Translations under genes and position numbers: made by a program
The notes under the pieces: model-generated
What the model was told of the DNA's origin: nothing
Databases searched by the model: none
The model's input: the letters and a program-made list of their open reading frames with translations, nothing else
Shown: positions 51,814 to 60,073 of the stretch, piece by piece
Layout of the letters: each line of letters opens with the position of its first letter
Numbering within the stretch: the first letter of the stretch is position 1
From: Desulfotignum sp.
GTDB taxonomy: Bacteria; Desulfobacterota; Desulfobacteria; Desulfobacterales; Desulfobacteraceae
Length of the DNA stretch: 64,000 nucleotides
Assembly (NCBI GenBank): GCA_011390335.1
Contig: JAABSO010000022.1
Location: 1 to 64,000 of the forward strand
Direction of reading: 5' to 3'

Positions 51814-53442
51814 ATGGGCGTAGCCAGATATATTAAGGATGAAAAAGGGGCCATCACAGAGGTGGTCTACCAGTCAGGCATGAAAATTAAACCAGGATAC
51901 GGGCCGCAGGATCTGGCCGATGCCGGGTTTTCATATGAAACCGATCTGGGGGAACCCGGAGAATTTCCCTTTACCCGGAGCCTGCACCCCCAGGGGTACC
52001 GGTCCCGGGCCTGGACCACCCGGCAGTATACCGGGTTTGGCACACCGGAACAGACCAACGAGCGGTTCAAGCTCATGATCGCCAATGGCCAGAACGGGTT
52101 GAATGTGGCCTTTGACCTGCCCACCCAGATGGGGTATGACTCGGACCATCCCCTGGCGGAAGGAGAAGTGGGCCGGGTGGGCATGGCCGTGGATTCTCTC
52201 AAGGATTTTCTCACCGCGTTTGACGGGATTCCCCTGGACCGCATCGGGTCGGGCCTGACCATCAATGCGGTGGCCTCAATCATGATGGCCATGTACCAGG
52301 CCTTGGGAGAAACAAAAGGGTTTGACAAGACAAAGATCTCCTGCACCCCCCAGAATGATATCCTCAAGGAGATGATCGGCAGGGGTGCGTGGATCTTTCC
52401 GGTGGAGCACGGGGTCCGCCTGGTGGGAGATTCCATTGAATATGCGGTCAAGGAACTGCCCCGGTCCAACCCGGTGAGTATCTGCGGATATCATATCAGA
52501 GAATCGGGTGCCACCCCGGCCCAGGAGATCGCCTATGCCTTTGAGATCGCAAAGGCATACATCGACACCGTGGTGCAGCGAGGAATCGATCCGTCCGATT
52601 TTGTGGGCCGGTTTTCTTTTAACTTCAATGTGTACGGCAATCTGTGGGAACAGGTGGCCAAGTTCCGGGCTGCCAGAAAAATCTGGGCGCAGATGCTCAA
52701 GGAAGACTACGGGGTCACGGACAAAAAGAAACTGTTTCTCCGGGGCCTGTTCGGGGGCGGGGGGTCCGGCCTCACCAAGGAACAGCCGGAAAACAATATC
52801 ATGAGAGGGGCGTTCTATGCCCTGGGCGCTGCCCTGTCCGGGGCCCAGACCACGGCTTTGTGCTCCTTTGACGAAGCCTACACCATCCCCACCCCCAGAT
52901 CTGCCTTGCTGTCATTGAAGACCCTGGAACTGCTGATGGATGAGGTGGGACTCAGGGATACGGTGGACCCCCTGGCCGGCTCATACTTCATCGAGACCCT
53001 GACGCTGGAGATGGCGGACAAGATCAGAGAAGAGATGGGCTGGGTAAAAGAGATGGGCGGGATTGTATCCGGCATTTCCGAAGGGATGATCCAGAAGAAG
53101 GTGTCCCAGCAGGCCTATGAATTTGAAAAAGGCCTCCAGTCCGGAGAATATAAAAAAGTGGGCAAAACCCCTGGCAAAGAAGATGAGGGGACTGATGTGG
53201 AACTGCACCAGTATAACGAAAAATGGGCAAAGTCTTCCAAAGACAGCCTGGCAGAGGTGAAACGGACCCGGCATGAAAAAGCGGTGGCCGACACCCTCCG
53301 GGCCCTGGAAAAGGCGGCAAAAAGCAAAGACAATGTCATGCCGCATCTGGTGGCGTGCTGCAAGGCATTTGCCACGGTGGGGGAGATGGCGGATGTGTTC
53401 CGCCAGACATTCGGGGAATGGCAGGAACCGGGTTTTTATTGA
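51814..53442 (+). CDS. B12-dependent acyl-CoA mutase, large subunit (methylmalonyl type, divergent)
   Basis: 542 residues, the substrate-binding barrel only. Counting residues, Tyr72, Arg190 and His227 match Tyr89, Arg207 and His244 of Propionibacterium methylmalonyl-CoA mutase, with exactly the same spacing (118 and 37). Arg207 holds the free carboxylate of the substrate; isobutyryl- and hydroxyisobutyryl-CoA mutases lack it. The segment usually reading HTQTAGCTLTAQQP is here LFGGGGSGLTKEQP, so it is a divergent branch. It would interconvert a substituted succinyl-CoA and a malonyl-CoA, as in 2-aminophenylsuccinyl-CoA to 2-aminobenzylmalonyl-CoA (inference). Confidence 0.87.
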   Translation: MGVARYIKDEKGAITEVVYQSGMKIKPGYGPQDLADAGFSYETDLGEPGEFPFTRSLHPQGYRSRAWTTRQYTGFGTPEQTNERFKLMIANGQNGLNVAFDLPTQMGYDSDHPLAEGEVGRVGMAVDSLKDFLTAFDGIPLDRIGSGLTINAVASIMMAMYQALGETKGFDKTKISCTPQNDILKEMIGRGAWIFPVEHGVRLVGDSIEYAVKELPRSNPVSICGYHIRESGATPAQEIAYAFEIAKAYIDTVVQRGIDPSDFVGRFSFNFNVYGNLWEQVAKFRAARKIWAQMLKEDYGVTDKKKLFLRGLFGGGGSGLTKEQPENNIMRGAFYALGAALSGAQTTALCSFDEAYTIPTPRSALLSLKTLELLMDEVGLRDTVDPLAGSYFIETLTLEMADKIREEMGWVKEMGGIVSGISEGMIQKKVSQQAYEFEKGLQSGEYKKVGKTPGKEDEGTDVELHQYNEKWAKSSKDSLAEVKRTRHEKAVADTLRALEKAAKSKDNVMPHLVACCKAFATVGEMADVFRQTFGEWQEPGFY

Positions 53443-53456
53443 TAAGGAGGTAAGGT

Positions 53457-55556
53457 TTGGATCAATCAGGTTTGCGACTGGGGTGTGACATCGGCGGCAC
53501 GTTTACCGATTTTGTCCTGGTGGACACCCGGACCGGGGAGTTTTTTACCAACAAGTGCCTGACCACCCCGGATGACCCGTCCGATGCCGTGGAACAGGGC
53601 ATCAAAGAACTGCTGGCAATCAAGCCGGGCTTTTTAGACCAGGTCGAAGATGTGATACACGGCACCACCCTGGTCATCAATGCCATTATCGAGCGCAAAG
53701 GTTCAAAAACAGGGCTGATCACCACCAAAGGGTTCAAAGATGTGCTGGAACTGGGCAGAGAGATCCGGTATGATGCCTATGACATTTTCAGCCAGTACCC
53801 GGAACCCATTGTGCCCCGGGCTTTGAGAAAAGAGATCGACGAACGGGTGACTGCAAACGGACGGGTCCTGAAAGCCGTGGATGAACAGGAGGCAAAGGCC
53901 CTGGTGGCTGATTTTCAAAAGCAGGGCATTGCATCCCTGGCTGTGTGCTGCATCAACTCCTATGAAAACCCGGTGAACGAACAGGCGCTGCAGCGGATCA
54001 TCCAGGAAACGGCACCGGATCTGTCCACCTCCTATTCCTTTGAGGTGCTGCCCCAGATCAGAGAATATGAGCGCTCCTGCACCACTGCGGTGAACGCCTA
54101 TGTCAAGCCCATCACCTTCCAGTACCTGGAAAAGCTTACCCAGCGCCTGGCAGACTTAGGGTTCGGCGGAAAGCTGTATATCATGCTGTCATCGGGCGGC
54201 ATCACTTCGGTGGACACTGCCAGAAAGTTTCCGGTGCGGATCATCGAGTCCGGGCCCACAGCCGCCGTGATCGCATCCCAGCATTACGGGAAGATGTTTG
54301 ATATCAAGGACATGTTCTGCTTTGACATGGGGGGTACCACTGCCAAGTCCTGCCTGATCCAGAAGGGCCATGCCGGACTGGTGTCCACCTTTGAGGTGGG
54401 CCGGGTCCAGCGGTTCAAGAAAGGCTCGGGCCTGCCCATCCAGGTGCCGGTGGTGGATCTCATGGAGATCGGTGCCGGCGGGGGCAGCATTGCCCGGATC
54501 AGCAGCCTGGGGCTGCTGGCTGTGGGGCCTGACAGCGCCGGGGCCGACCCCGGACCGGCCTGTTACAACCGGGGAGGCGAAAACCCCACGGTGACCGATG
54601 CAGACCTGGTGCTGGGATACCTGGACCCAAATTTTTTCTTAGGGGGCACCATGGCCTTAGATATCGAAAAATCTTGCACCGCCATTGAAAAAAAGATCGC
54701 AAATCCCCTGGGCACGCCGGTTACGGATGCGGCCTTCGGCATCCATGATCTCATCAACGAGACCATGGCCGCAGCTGCCAAGACCCATATTGCGGAAAAA
54801 GGGGGCAACCCCTCCACTGTGGTGATGTCCGCATTCGGCGGGGCCGGACCGGTACATGCCTATGGCCTGGCCAAAAAGATCGGGGCAAAATCGATCCTGG
54901 TGCCGCCCCTGGCCGGGGTGGGATCGGCCCTGGGGTTTTTCACGGCCCCGGTGGCGTTCGATCTGTCCCGCAGCCACCGTCTGGTCCTGGATGAGGCGGA
55001 TTTTGCCGATATCGAAGAGCTTTTTTCCCAACTGGAAAAAGAGGGGGCCGCCATCCTGGCGGATGCAGCCAAAGGAGACCGGGTGATCTTCCAGCGTACC
55101 CTGCTCATGCGGTTTGTGGGCCAGGGCGCGGAAACCGATCTGGTCATCGATCCCAAACCGTTTTTCCAGTGGACCCGCCAGGAGATCCGGGACAGATTCG
55201 ATACCGAATACAAGCGGCTCTACGGCCGCACCTACCCGGAAACCCCGGTGGAATTTGTCACCTTCAAGGTGCGGGCCACTCTGCCCACACCGCCTTTTGT
55301 GATGCCCGCACTCTCCTGTGACTCCGACCAGCTGTCAGACGGCATTAAAGGAAAGCGCAAAGCGTTTTCTGTTTTGAAAAAAGCATATATTGATTTTACC
55401 GTGTATGACCGGTCCCGGTTGTTTGCCGGGGCGCAATTTTCCGGGCCCGCCATCATTGAGGAGCGGGAATCCACCATTGTGATGGGGGAGGATGCATTCG
55501 CCACCGTGGATGACAAGGGATTTGTATGGATCCGCATCGGGGAGGAGGAAAAATGA
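53457..55556 (+). CDS. Hydantoinase/oxoprolinase A-type subunit (ATP-dependent lactam hydrolase)
   Basis: 699 residues from TTG 53457, with AAGGAGG six bases upstream. The N-terminal nucleotide-binding fold starts with LGCDIGGTFTDFVLVD, and FDMGGTTAKSCL (near 285) and AFGGAGPVHAYGLA (near 460) are typical of HyuA. With HyuB it cleaves or carboxylates amide or ketone substrates at the cost of ATP; relatives are 5-oxoprolinase, N-methylhydantoinase, acetone and acetophenone carboxylase. In the indoleacetate pathway the HyuAB-like enzyme opens the lactam ring of oxindole-3-acetate, and that is the likely role here. Confidence 0.87.
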   Translation: MDQSGLRLGCDIGGTFTDFVLVDTRTGEFFTNKCLTTPDDPSDAVEQGIKELLAIKPGFLDQVEDVIHGTTLVINAIIERKGSKTGLITTKGFKDVLELGREIRYDAYDIFSQYPEPIVPRALRKEIDERVTANGRVLKAVDEQEAKALVADFQKQGIASLAVCCINSYENPVNEQALQRIIQETAPDLSTSYSFEVLPQIREYERSCTTAVNAYVKPITFQYLEKLTQRLADLGFGGKLYIMLSSGGITSVDTARKFPVRIIESGPTAAVIASQHYGKMFDIKDMFCFDMGGTTAKSCLIQKGHAGLVSTFEVGRVQRFKKGSGLPIQVPVVDLMEIGAGGGSIARISSLGLLAVGPDSAGADPGPACYNRGGENPTVTDADLVLGYLDPNFFLGGTMALDIEKSCTAIEKKIANPLGTPVTDAAFGIHDLINETMAAAAKTHIAEKGGNPSTVVMSAFGGAGPVHAYGLAKKIGAKSILVPPLAGVGSALGFFTAPVAFDLSRSHRLVLDEADFADIEELFSQLEKEGAAILADAAKGDRVIFQRTLLMRFVGQGAETDLVIDPKPFFQWTRQEIRDRFDTEYKRLYGRTYPETPVEFVTFKVRATLPTPPFVMPALSCDSDQLSDGIKGKRKAFSVLKKAYIDFTVYDRSRLFAGAQFSGPAIIEERESTIVMGEDAFATVDDKGFVWIRIGEEEK

Positions 55557-57289
55557 AAAAACAGACCTTTGATCCCATTACCCTGGAAATATTGTGGCGC
55601 CGTCTGGTATCCATTGTGGACGAAGCGGACGCATCCGTGGCAAGGACTGCGTTTTCCAGTTTGCTCAGAGATGCCCATGACTACACCTGCATGTTCACGG
55701 ACAGCCGGGGCCAGGAACTGGTGCAGGGCACCTTCTGTACCCCGGGCCAGGCCGGTGCCATGGCCCTGGGGGTCAAAAAGATCATACAGTCCATGCCCCT
55801 TGATTCATACAAGGAAGGGGATGTATTCATTGTCAATGATCCGTGGCTGCTGGCAGGACACCTGAATGACGTGTGCGTGCTCAGCCCGATTTTTTTCAAG
55901 AAAAAGCCCGTGGCCTTCACCGCCTGCGTATTTCACCATTCTGATATCGGGGGGAGGGTATCCTCGGACAACCGGGAGGTGTTTGAAGAGGGTATCTATA
56001 TCCCGGTGACCCGGCTGTATGACGGTGGGGTGCTCAACCAGGATCTTTTGAACATGATCCGGTGGAATGTCCGTACCCCTGAGGAGGTAACAGGGGATAT
56101 CCGGTCCCAGGTGGCAGCCAACCATGTGTGCGCCGAAAAGATCATCGAGATGATGGCAGAGGAAAACCTCACCACCCTGGATGACCTGGCCGACGAGATC
56201 ATATCCCGCACCGAAACCTCCATGCGGGCTGCTATTGAAAAGATTCCGGACGGCACCTACCCCCACAAGGGTGTTATCGAAGGGGCGGGTTCCCGGCCGG
56301 ACATACACATCCAGCTGGCAGTCACCGTGGACGGATCAGACATCCACGTGGATTTTACCGGCACCTCGGACCAGGTGGACTGGGGAGTGAACGTGGTGTT
56401 CAACTTCACCTATGCCTATGTGTTCATGGCCATAAAATCCGCGTTCGACCCGGACATCCCCATCAACGAAGGGGCGATCCGGCCGGTGCACATGACCGCA
56501 CCTGAAGGGTCCATCATCAACTGCCGGTTTCCCGCGGCCGTGGCGGCCAGGATGCAGGTGGGGCATTTCATGACCGAGATGGTGTTCAATGCCCTGGGTC
56601 AGGCCACACCGGACCAGGTGATCGCCGGTTCCGGCGGCACCCCGGCCCAGACCAATATTCTGTACGGAAAACGGGGCAGCGGCAAACCCTGGCACACCAT
56701 GATCATCCGGGGCGGGGGCATGGGGGCATCCCACAACATGGACGGCCACCACTGTGCCATCTTTCCGGCCAACGGGGCCAACACCCCGGTGGAGATCCTG
56801 GAAAGCGACACCCCGCTCATTGTGAAGGAAAGGAGGCTGGTCACGGACTCCGGCGGGCCCGGCAGGCAGCGGGGCGGCATTGGCCGCCAGATGACCCTGC
56901 AGGTGCCCACGGCCCAGGAATCTGACGGCACCCCGCCCGGCCGCACCACCATAGCGGTCCAGGCCGGCCGGTTTGTGTACCCGCCGGACGGGATTTTCAA
57001 GGGCAGGCCCGGTGCCTGCGCCCGTTTTTTGAAAAACGGCAAAGCAGCAGATCCCAGCGGTTTGACATTCCTGGACCCCGGAGATGTCATCTCCTTTGTG
57101 TCTGCCGGCGGCGGCGGATATGGTGATCCAGTGGAACGAGACCCGGAGGCGGTGTTAAAAGATGTGCAGTTCGGATATGTGAGTGTTGAACAGGCCAAAA
57201 CCGCGTACCAGGTGGTGATTGATCCTGAGACGCTGACCCTGGATATGGATGCCACCCAGAACTTACGACAGAAACCCAAGGGAGTGTAG
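55553..57289 (+). CDS. Hydantoinase/oxoprolinase B-type subunit
   Basis: 578 residues from ATG 55553, overlapping the HyuA stop by four bases. The family segments FDPITLEILWRRLVSIVDEA near the start, DPWLLAGHLNDVCVLSPIFF, VFHHSDIGGRV and a late SAGGGGYGDPVERDPE are present. HyuB carries the amidohydrolase-like active site. It works as a complex with HyuA. The next gene starts two bases after its stop codon. Confidence 0.88.
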   Translation: MKKQTFDPITLEILWRRLVSIVDEADASVARTAFSSLLRDAHDYTCMFTDSRGQELVQGTFCTPGQAGAMALGVKKIIQSMPLDSYKEGDVFIVNDPWLLAGHLNDVCVLSPIFFKKKPVAFTACVFHHSDIGGRVSSDNREVFEEGIYIPVTRLYDGGVLNQDLLNMIRWNVRTPEEVTGDIRSQVAANHVCAEKIIEMMAEENLTTLDDLADEIISRTETSMRAAIEKIPDGTYPHKGVIEGAGSRPDIHIQLAVTVDGSDIHVDFTGTSDQVDWGVNVVFNFTYAYVFMAIKSAFDPDIPINEGAIRPVHMTAPEGSIINCRFPAAVAARMQVGHFMTEMVFNALGQATPDQVIAGSGGTPAQTNILYGKRGSGKPWHTMIIRGGGMGASHNMDGHHCAIFPANGANTPVEILESDTPLIVKERRLVTDSGGPGRQRGGIGRQMTLQVPTAQESDGTPPGRTTIAVQAGRFVYPPDGIFKGRPGACARFLKNGKAADPSGLTFLDPGDVISFVSAGGGGYGDPVERDPEAVLKDVQFGYVSVEQAKTAYQVVIDPETLTLDMDATQNLRQKPKGV

Positions 57290-57290
57290 C

Positions 57291-58580
57291 ATGGAAAAAC
57301 GGTTTGTTCCGGATATCCCGGATGTCCAGACCCTGATGGATCTTCAGCTGGCCGGCCTGAAATGGACGGTGAACCATGCCTGGAAGGGCTCTTCCTTTTA
57401 CCGGCAGCACCTGACCTCAGCCGGTGTGACCCCGGACGACATTCAGTCTCTGGAGGATCTGTCCCGCCTGCCCTTTACCACCTCCACCCACCTCAAGGAC
57501 GGATATCCCCTGCCGCTGCTCTCTGTGCCGGAAACCGAGGTGGTAAGGATTCACGCCTCTTCAGGCACCACGGGCAAGCGCAAGGTCCTGGCCTATACCC
57601 AAAAAGACATCGATGACTGGGTCGACATGTTTGCCAGGTGCTATGAAATGGCGGGCCTGACCCCGGAAGACCGGGTCCAGATTGCCGTGGGATACGGGGT
57701 GTGGACGGCAGGCATGGGGTTTCAGCTGGGATGTGAACGGCTTGGGGCCATGGCGATTCCGGTGGGGCCGGGCAACATTGACATGCAGTGCCAGTTTTTG
57801 GTGGATCTTGCGCCCACGGTGTTCTGCTGTACCGCGTCCATGGCCCTGCTCATGGCTGAAGAGATCCACAAGCGGGGATTACGGGATCAGATCAGCCTGA
57901 AAAAAGTGATTTTCGGGTCTGAGCGCTGTTCGGCTGCCATGCGGGAGCGGATTAAAAACCTGCTGGGTCTGGAGGATATGTTCGACATCACCGGCATGAC
58001 CGAGCTGTATGGCCCGGGCATGGGTCTGGACTGCGTGAGACATGAGGGGATTCACTACTGGGCGGACAGGTATATACTGGAGATCCTGGATCCGGAGACG
58101 CTTAACCCGGTGGCGGACGGGGAGGTGGGAGAGATGGTGGTGACCACCCTGTGCAAGCAGGCCGCCCCCCTTATCCGGTACCGGACCAGGGATCTGACCC
58201 GGAAAATGTCAGCCCCCTGTTCCTGCGGCAATCCATTGTTTCTGCACGACCGCATCCTGGGACGCTCCGACGATATGATCATCCTCAAGGGGGTGAACAT
58301 CTATCCGGGCCAGATCGATGAGGTGTTGTCCGGCATACCTGGCATGGGCAGTGAATACCAGCTGCACCTGTCACGGACCGATGACGGCAGGGAAACCATG
58401 ACCATCAAGGTGGAGGCCGGCAACCATGCGGGGGTCTCCGATGCCCACGGCATCCGGGACCAGGTGCGCCAGGCGGTGCGGGCCAGGATCATGGTATCAT
58501 GCGAGGCCCAGGTGGTTCCATACGGCGAACTGCCCCGGGTGCCGGGCAAGGCCCGCCGGATTTTTGATAACAGAGGGTAA
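57291..58580 (+). CDS. Phenylacetate-CoA ligase-type (PaaK) aryl-acid CoA ligase
   Basis: 429 residues from ATG 57291. The ANL motifs are HASSGTTGKRKVLAYTQKDI (phosphate loop), GMTELYGPGMG and GRSDDMIILKGVNIYPGQID. Length and motifs match phenylacetate-CoA ligase. It activates an aryl-acetate with ATP and CoA. In Aromatoleum an indoleacetate-CoA ligase of this family (IaaB) is encoded in the indoleacetate cluster and is thought to serve induction rather than the main route. It follows HyuB by one base, so it shares the transcript. Confidence 0.88.
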   Translation: MEKRFVPDIPDVQTLMDLQLAGLKWTVNHAWKGSSFYRQHLTSAGVTPDDIQSLEDLSRLPFTTSTHLKDGYPLPLLSVPETEVVRIHASSGTTGKRKVLAYTQKDIDDWVDMFARCYEMAGLTPEDRVQIAVGYGVWTAGMGFQLGCERLGAMAIPVGPGNIDMQCQFLVDLAPTVFCCTASMALLMAEEIHKRGLRDQISLKKVIFGSERCSAAMRERIKNLLGLEDMFDITGMTELYGPGMGLDCVRHEGIHYWADRYILEILDPETLNPVADGEVGEMVVTTLCKQAAPLIRYRTRDLTRKMSAPCSCGNPLFLHDRILGRSDDMIILKGVNIYPGQIDEVLSGIPGMGSEYQLHLSRTDDGRETMTIKVEAGNHAGVSDAHGIRDQVRQAVRARIMVSCEAQVVPYGELPRVPGKARRIFDNRG

Positions 58581-58594
58581 GGAAAGGAAATTAT

Positions 58595-59485
58595 ATGAAA
58601 CCGTTTACATACCTGACTCCCGCCACCGTGGAAGAAGCGGTGGCGCTGTTCGGGCAGCACAGGGAAACCGCCCGGTACATGGCCGGGGGAACCGATGTGA
58701 TCGTCAAGATCAAGGACGGATGGATGGGGCCGGACTACCTGATATCGTTGAAGCAGATTCCGGGTCTCAATGACCTGCATAAAAACGAAAATACCGGTGA
58801 GCTGACCATTGGGGCCCTGGTCACCCATGCCATGCTGGAGCAATCTTTGCTCATCCGCAACGAATACCCCATTATTTACGATGCGGTCTCCAATATCGGG
58901 TCCCTGCAGGTACGCAACATGGGTACCATCGGCGGTAACCTCATCAATGCCGTGCCCTCGGCGGACGGGGCCATCCCGCTCATCGCCCTGGACGGCAGTG
59001 CTCTGCTTGTGGGACCTAAGGGTGAGCGATCCGTGATGGTAAAGGACCTGTTTGTAAAACCCTATGAGACCGTGCTCACCCCCGGGGAAATTCTGACAAA
59101 AATTACGATCCCGGCCCAGGCCCCCCGCACCGGCAGCGCCTATATCAAGTTCGGCAGAAGAGCGGCCATGGAACTGCCGCTGATCGGCATCGGCGTGCTC
59201 CTGGTGGTGGATGAGGACCTGTCCACCTGCACCCGGGCCCGGATCTGCTTAGGTGTGGCCGGCCCGACCCCCCTGCGGGCGGTGAAGGCCGAACAGATGC
59301 TGGAGGGACAGCCGGTGACATCGGATCTGTTGACCGAGGCCGGGAAAACAGCTGCCGAAGAATCACAGGTCAGAGACAGTGTCCGGGGACAGGCCTGGCA
59401 CAGAAAAGAGATGATCCAGGTCCAGGTGCGGCGCATGGGGCTCAGATGCCTGGATATTATCAATCAGAAGGCCCGGCAGGCATAA
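58595..59485 (+). CDS. Molybdenum hydroxylase, FAD subunit
   Basis: 296 residues, the CoxM-like medium subunit of the xanthine dehydrogenase family. FAD-binding segments ARYMAGGTDVIVKIKDG and NMGTIGGNLINAVPSADGAI are clear. It lacks the extra [4Fe-4S] loop of 4-hydroxybenzoyl-CoA reductase, which has a longer FAD subunit, so a hydroxylase rather than that reductase is suggested. It passes electrons from the iron-sulfur subunit to an acceptor. It starts 14 bases after the ligase gene, with AAGGAAAGG upstream. Confidence 0.9.
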   Translation: MKPFTYLTPATVEEAVALFGQHRETARYMAGGTDVIVKIKDGWMGPDYLISLKQIPGLNDLHKNENTGELTIGALVTHAMLEQSLLIRNEYPIIYDAVSNIGSLQVRNMGTIGGNLINAVPSADGAIPLIALDGSALLVGPKGERSVMVKDLFVKPYETVLTPGEILTKITIPAQAPRTGSAYIKFGRRAAMELPLIGIGVLLVVDEDLSTCTRARICLGVAGPTPLRAVKAEQMLEGQPVTSDLLTEAGKTAAEESQVRDSVRGQAWHRKEMIQVQVRRMGLRCLDIINQKARQA

Positions 59486-59512
59486 CCATACAAGTGACCA
59501 TGAGGAGTGACC

Positions 59513-60073
59513 ATGACAAAACCCATATCCTTTATTTTGAACGGGGATGAGATTTCCTGTGATATCCAGGACCACTGGACCCTTTTGCATCTGCTCAGAG
59601 AAGAACTGGGCCTGATCGGTACCAAGGAGGGCTGCGGCAACGGGGAGTGCGGTGCCTGCACCGTGATCGTGGACCAGCTGGCCGTTAATTCCTGCCTGTA
59701 CCTGGCAGCAGATGTCCAGGGTAAACTGGTCCAAACCATCGAGGGCCTGGCTGTGCATACCGGCAGCCTCCATCCCATCCAGCAGTCTTTTGTGGAAAAC
59801 GGCGGCATCCAGTGCGGGTTCTGTACCCCCGGCATGATCATGTCGGCCAAAGCCCTGCTGGACAAGGATGCCGAAGCGGACAGAGAAGCCATTAAACACG
59901 CACTTGCCGGAAACATCTGCCGGTGCACCGGGTATGTCCAGATCCTGGATTCCGTGGCAGCGGCCGGAAGGCAGATGGCGGAAAACCAGGGGGAAGGTGC
60001 CGCTGCTGCCAAAGATCCAGGGACCATAACCCAGCAAAGTATGAATAAAAAGGCCGGGGAGGTGATCACATGA
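59513..60073 (+). CDS. Molybdenum hydroxylase, [2Fe-2S] subunit
   Basis: 186 residues from ATG 59513 (GAGGAG five bases upstream). Eight Cys bind two [2Fe-2S] clusters: Cys41, 46, 49 and 61 (CGNGECGAC...C) and Cys101, 104, 136 and 138 (CGFC...CRC). The last 25 residues after the cluster domain are an unusual Ala/Gly-rich tail; the family is normally about 150-165 residues. It links the molybdenum and FAD subunits. It overlaps the next gene by four bases. Confidence 0.92.
   Translation: MTKPISFILNGDEISCDIQDHWTLLHLLREELGLIGTKEGCGNGECGACTVIVDQLAVNSCLYLAADVQGKLVQTIEGLAVHTGSLHPIQQSFVENGGIQCGFCTPGMIMSAKALLDKDAEADREAIKHALAGNICRCTGYVQILDSVAAAGRQMAENQGEGAAAAKDPGTITQQSMNKKAGEVIT

Noticed and set aside
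51814..53442. Isobutyryl-CoA or 2-hydroxyisobutyryl-CoA mutase
   Set aside because: Those enzymes have Phe or Ile and Gln where this protein has Tyr72 and Arg190, which are the methylmalonyl-type residues.
53457..57289. Acetone or acetophenone carboxylase
   Set aside because: Related subunits exist, but a third small subunit is absent, and the neighbouring Mo hydroxylase, mutase and CoA-transferase fit lactam opening better. It is not fully excluded.
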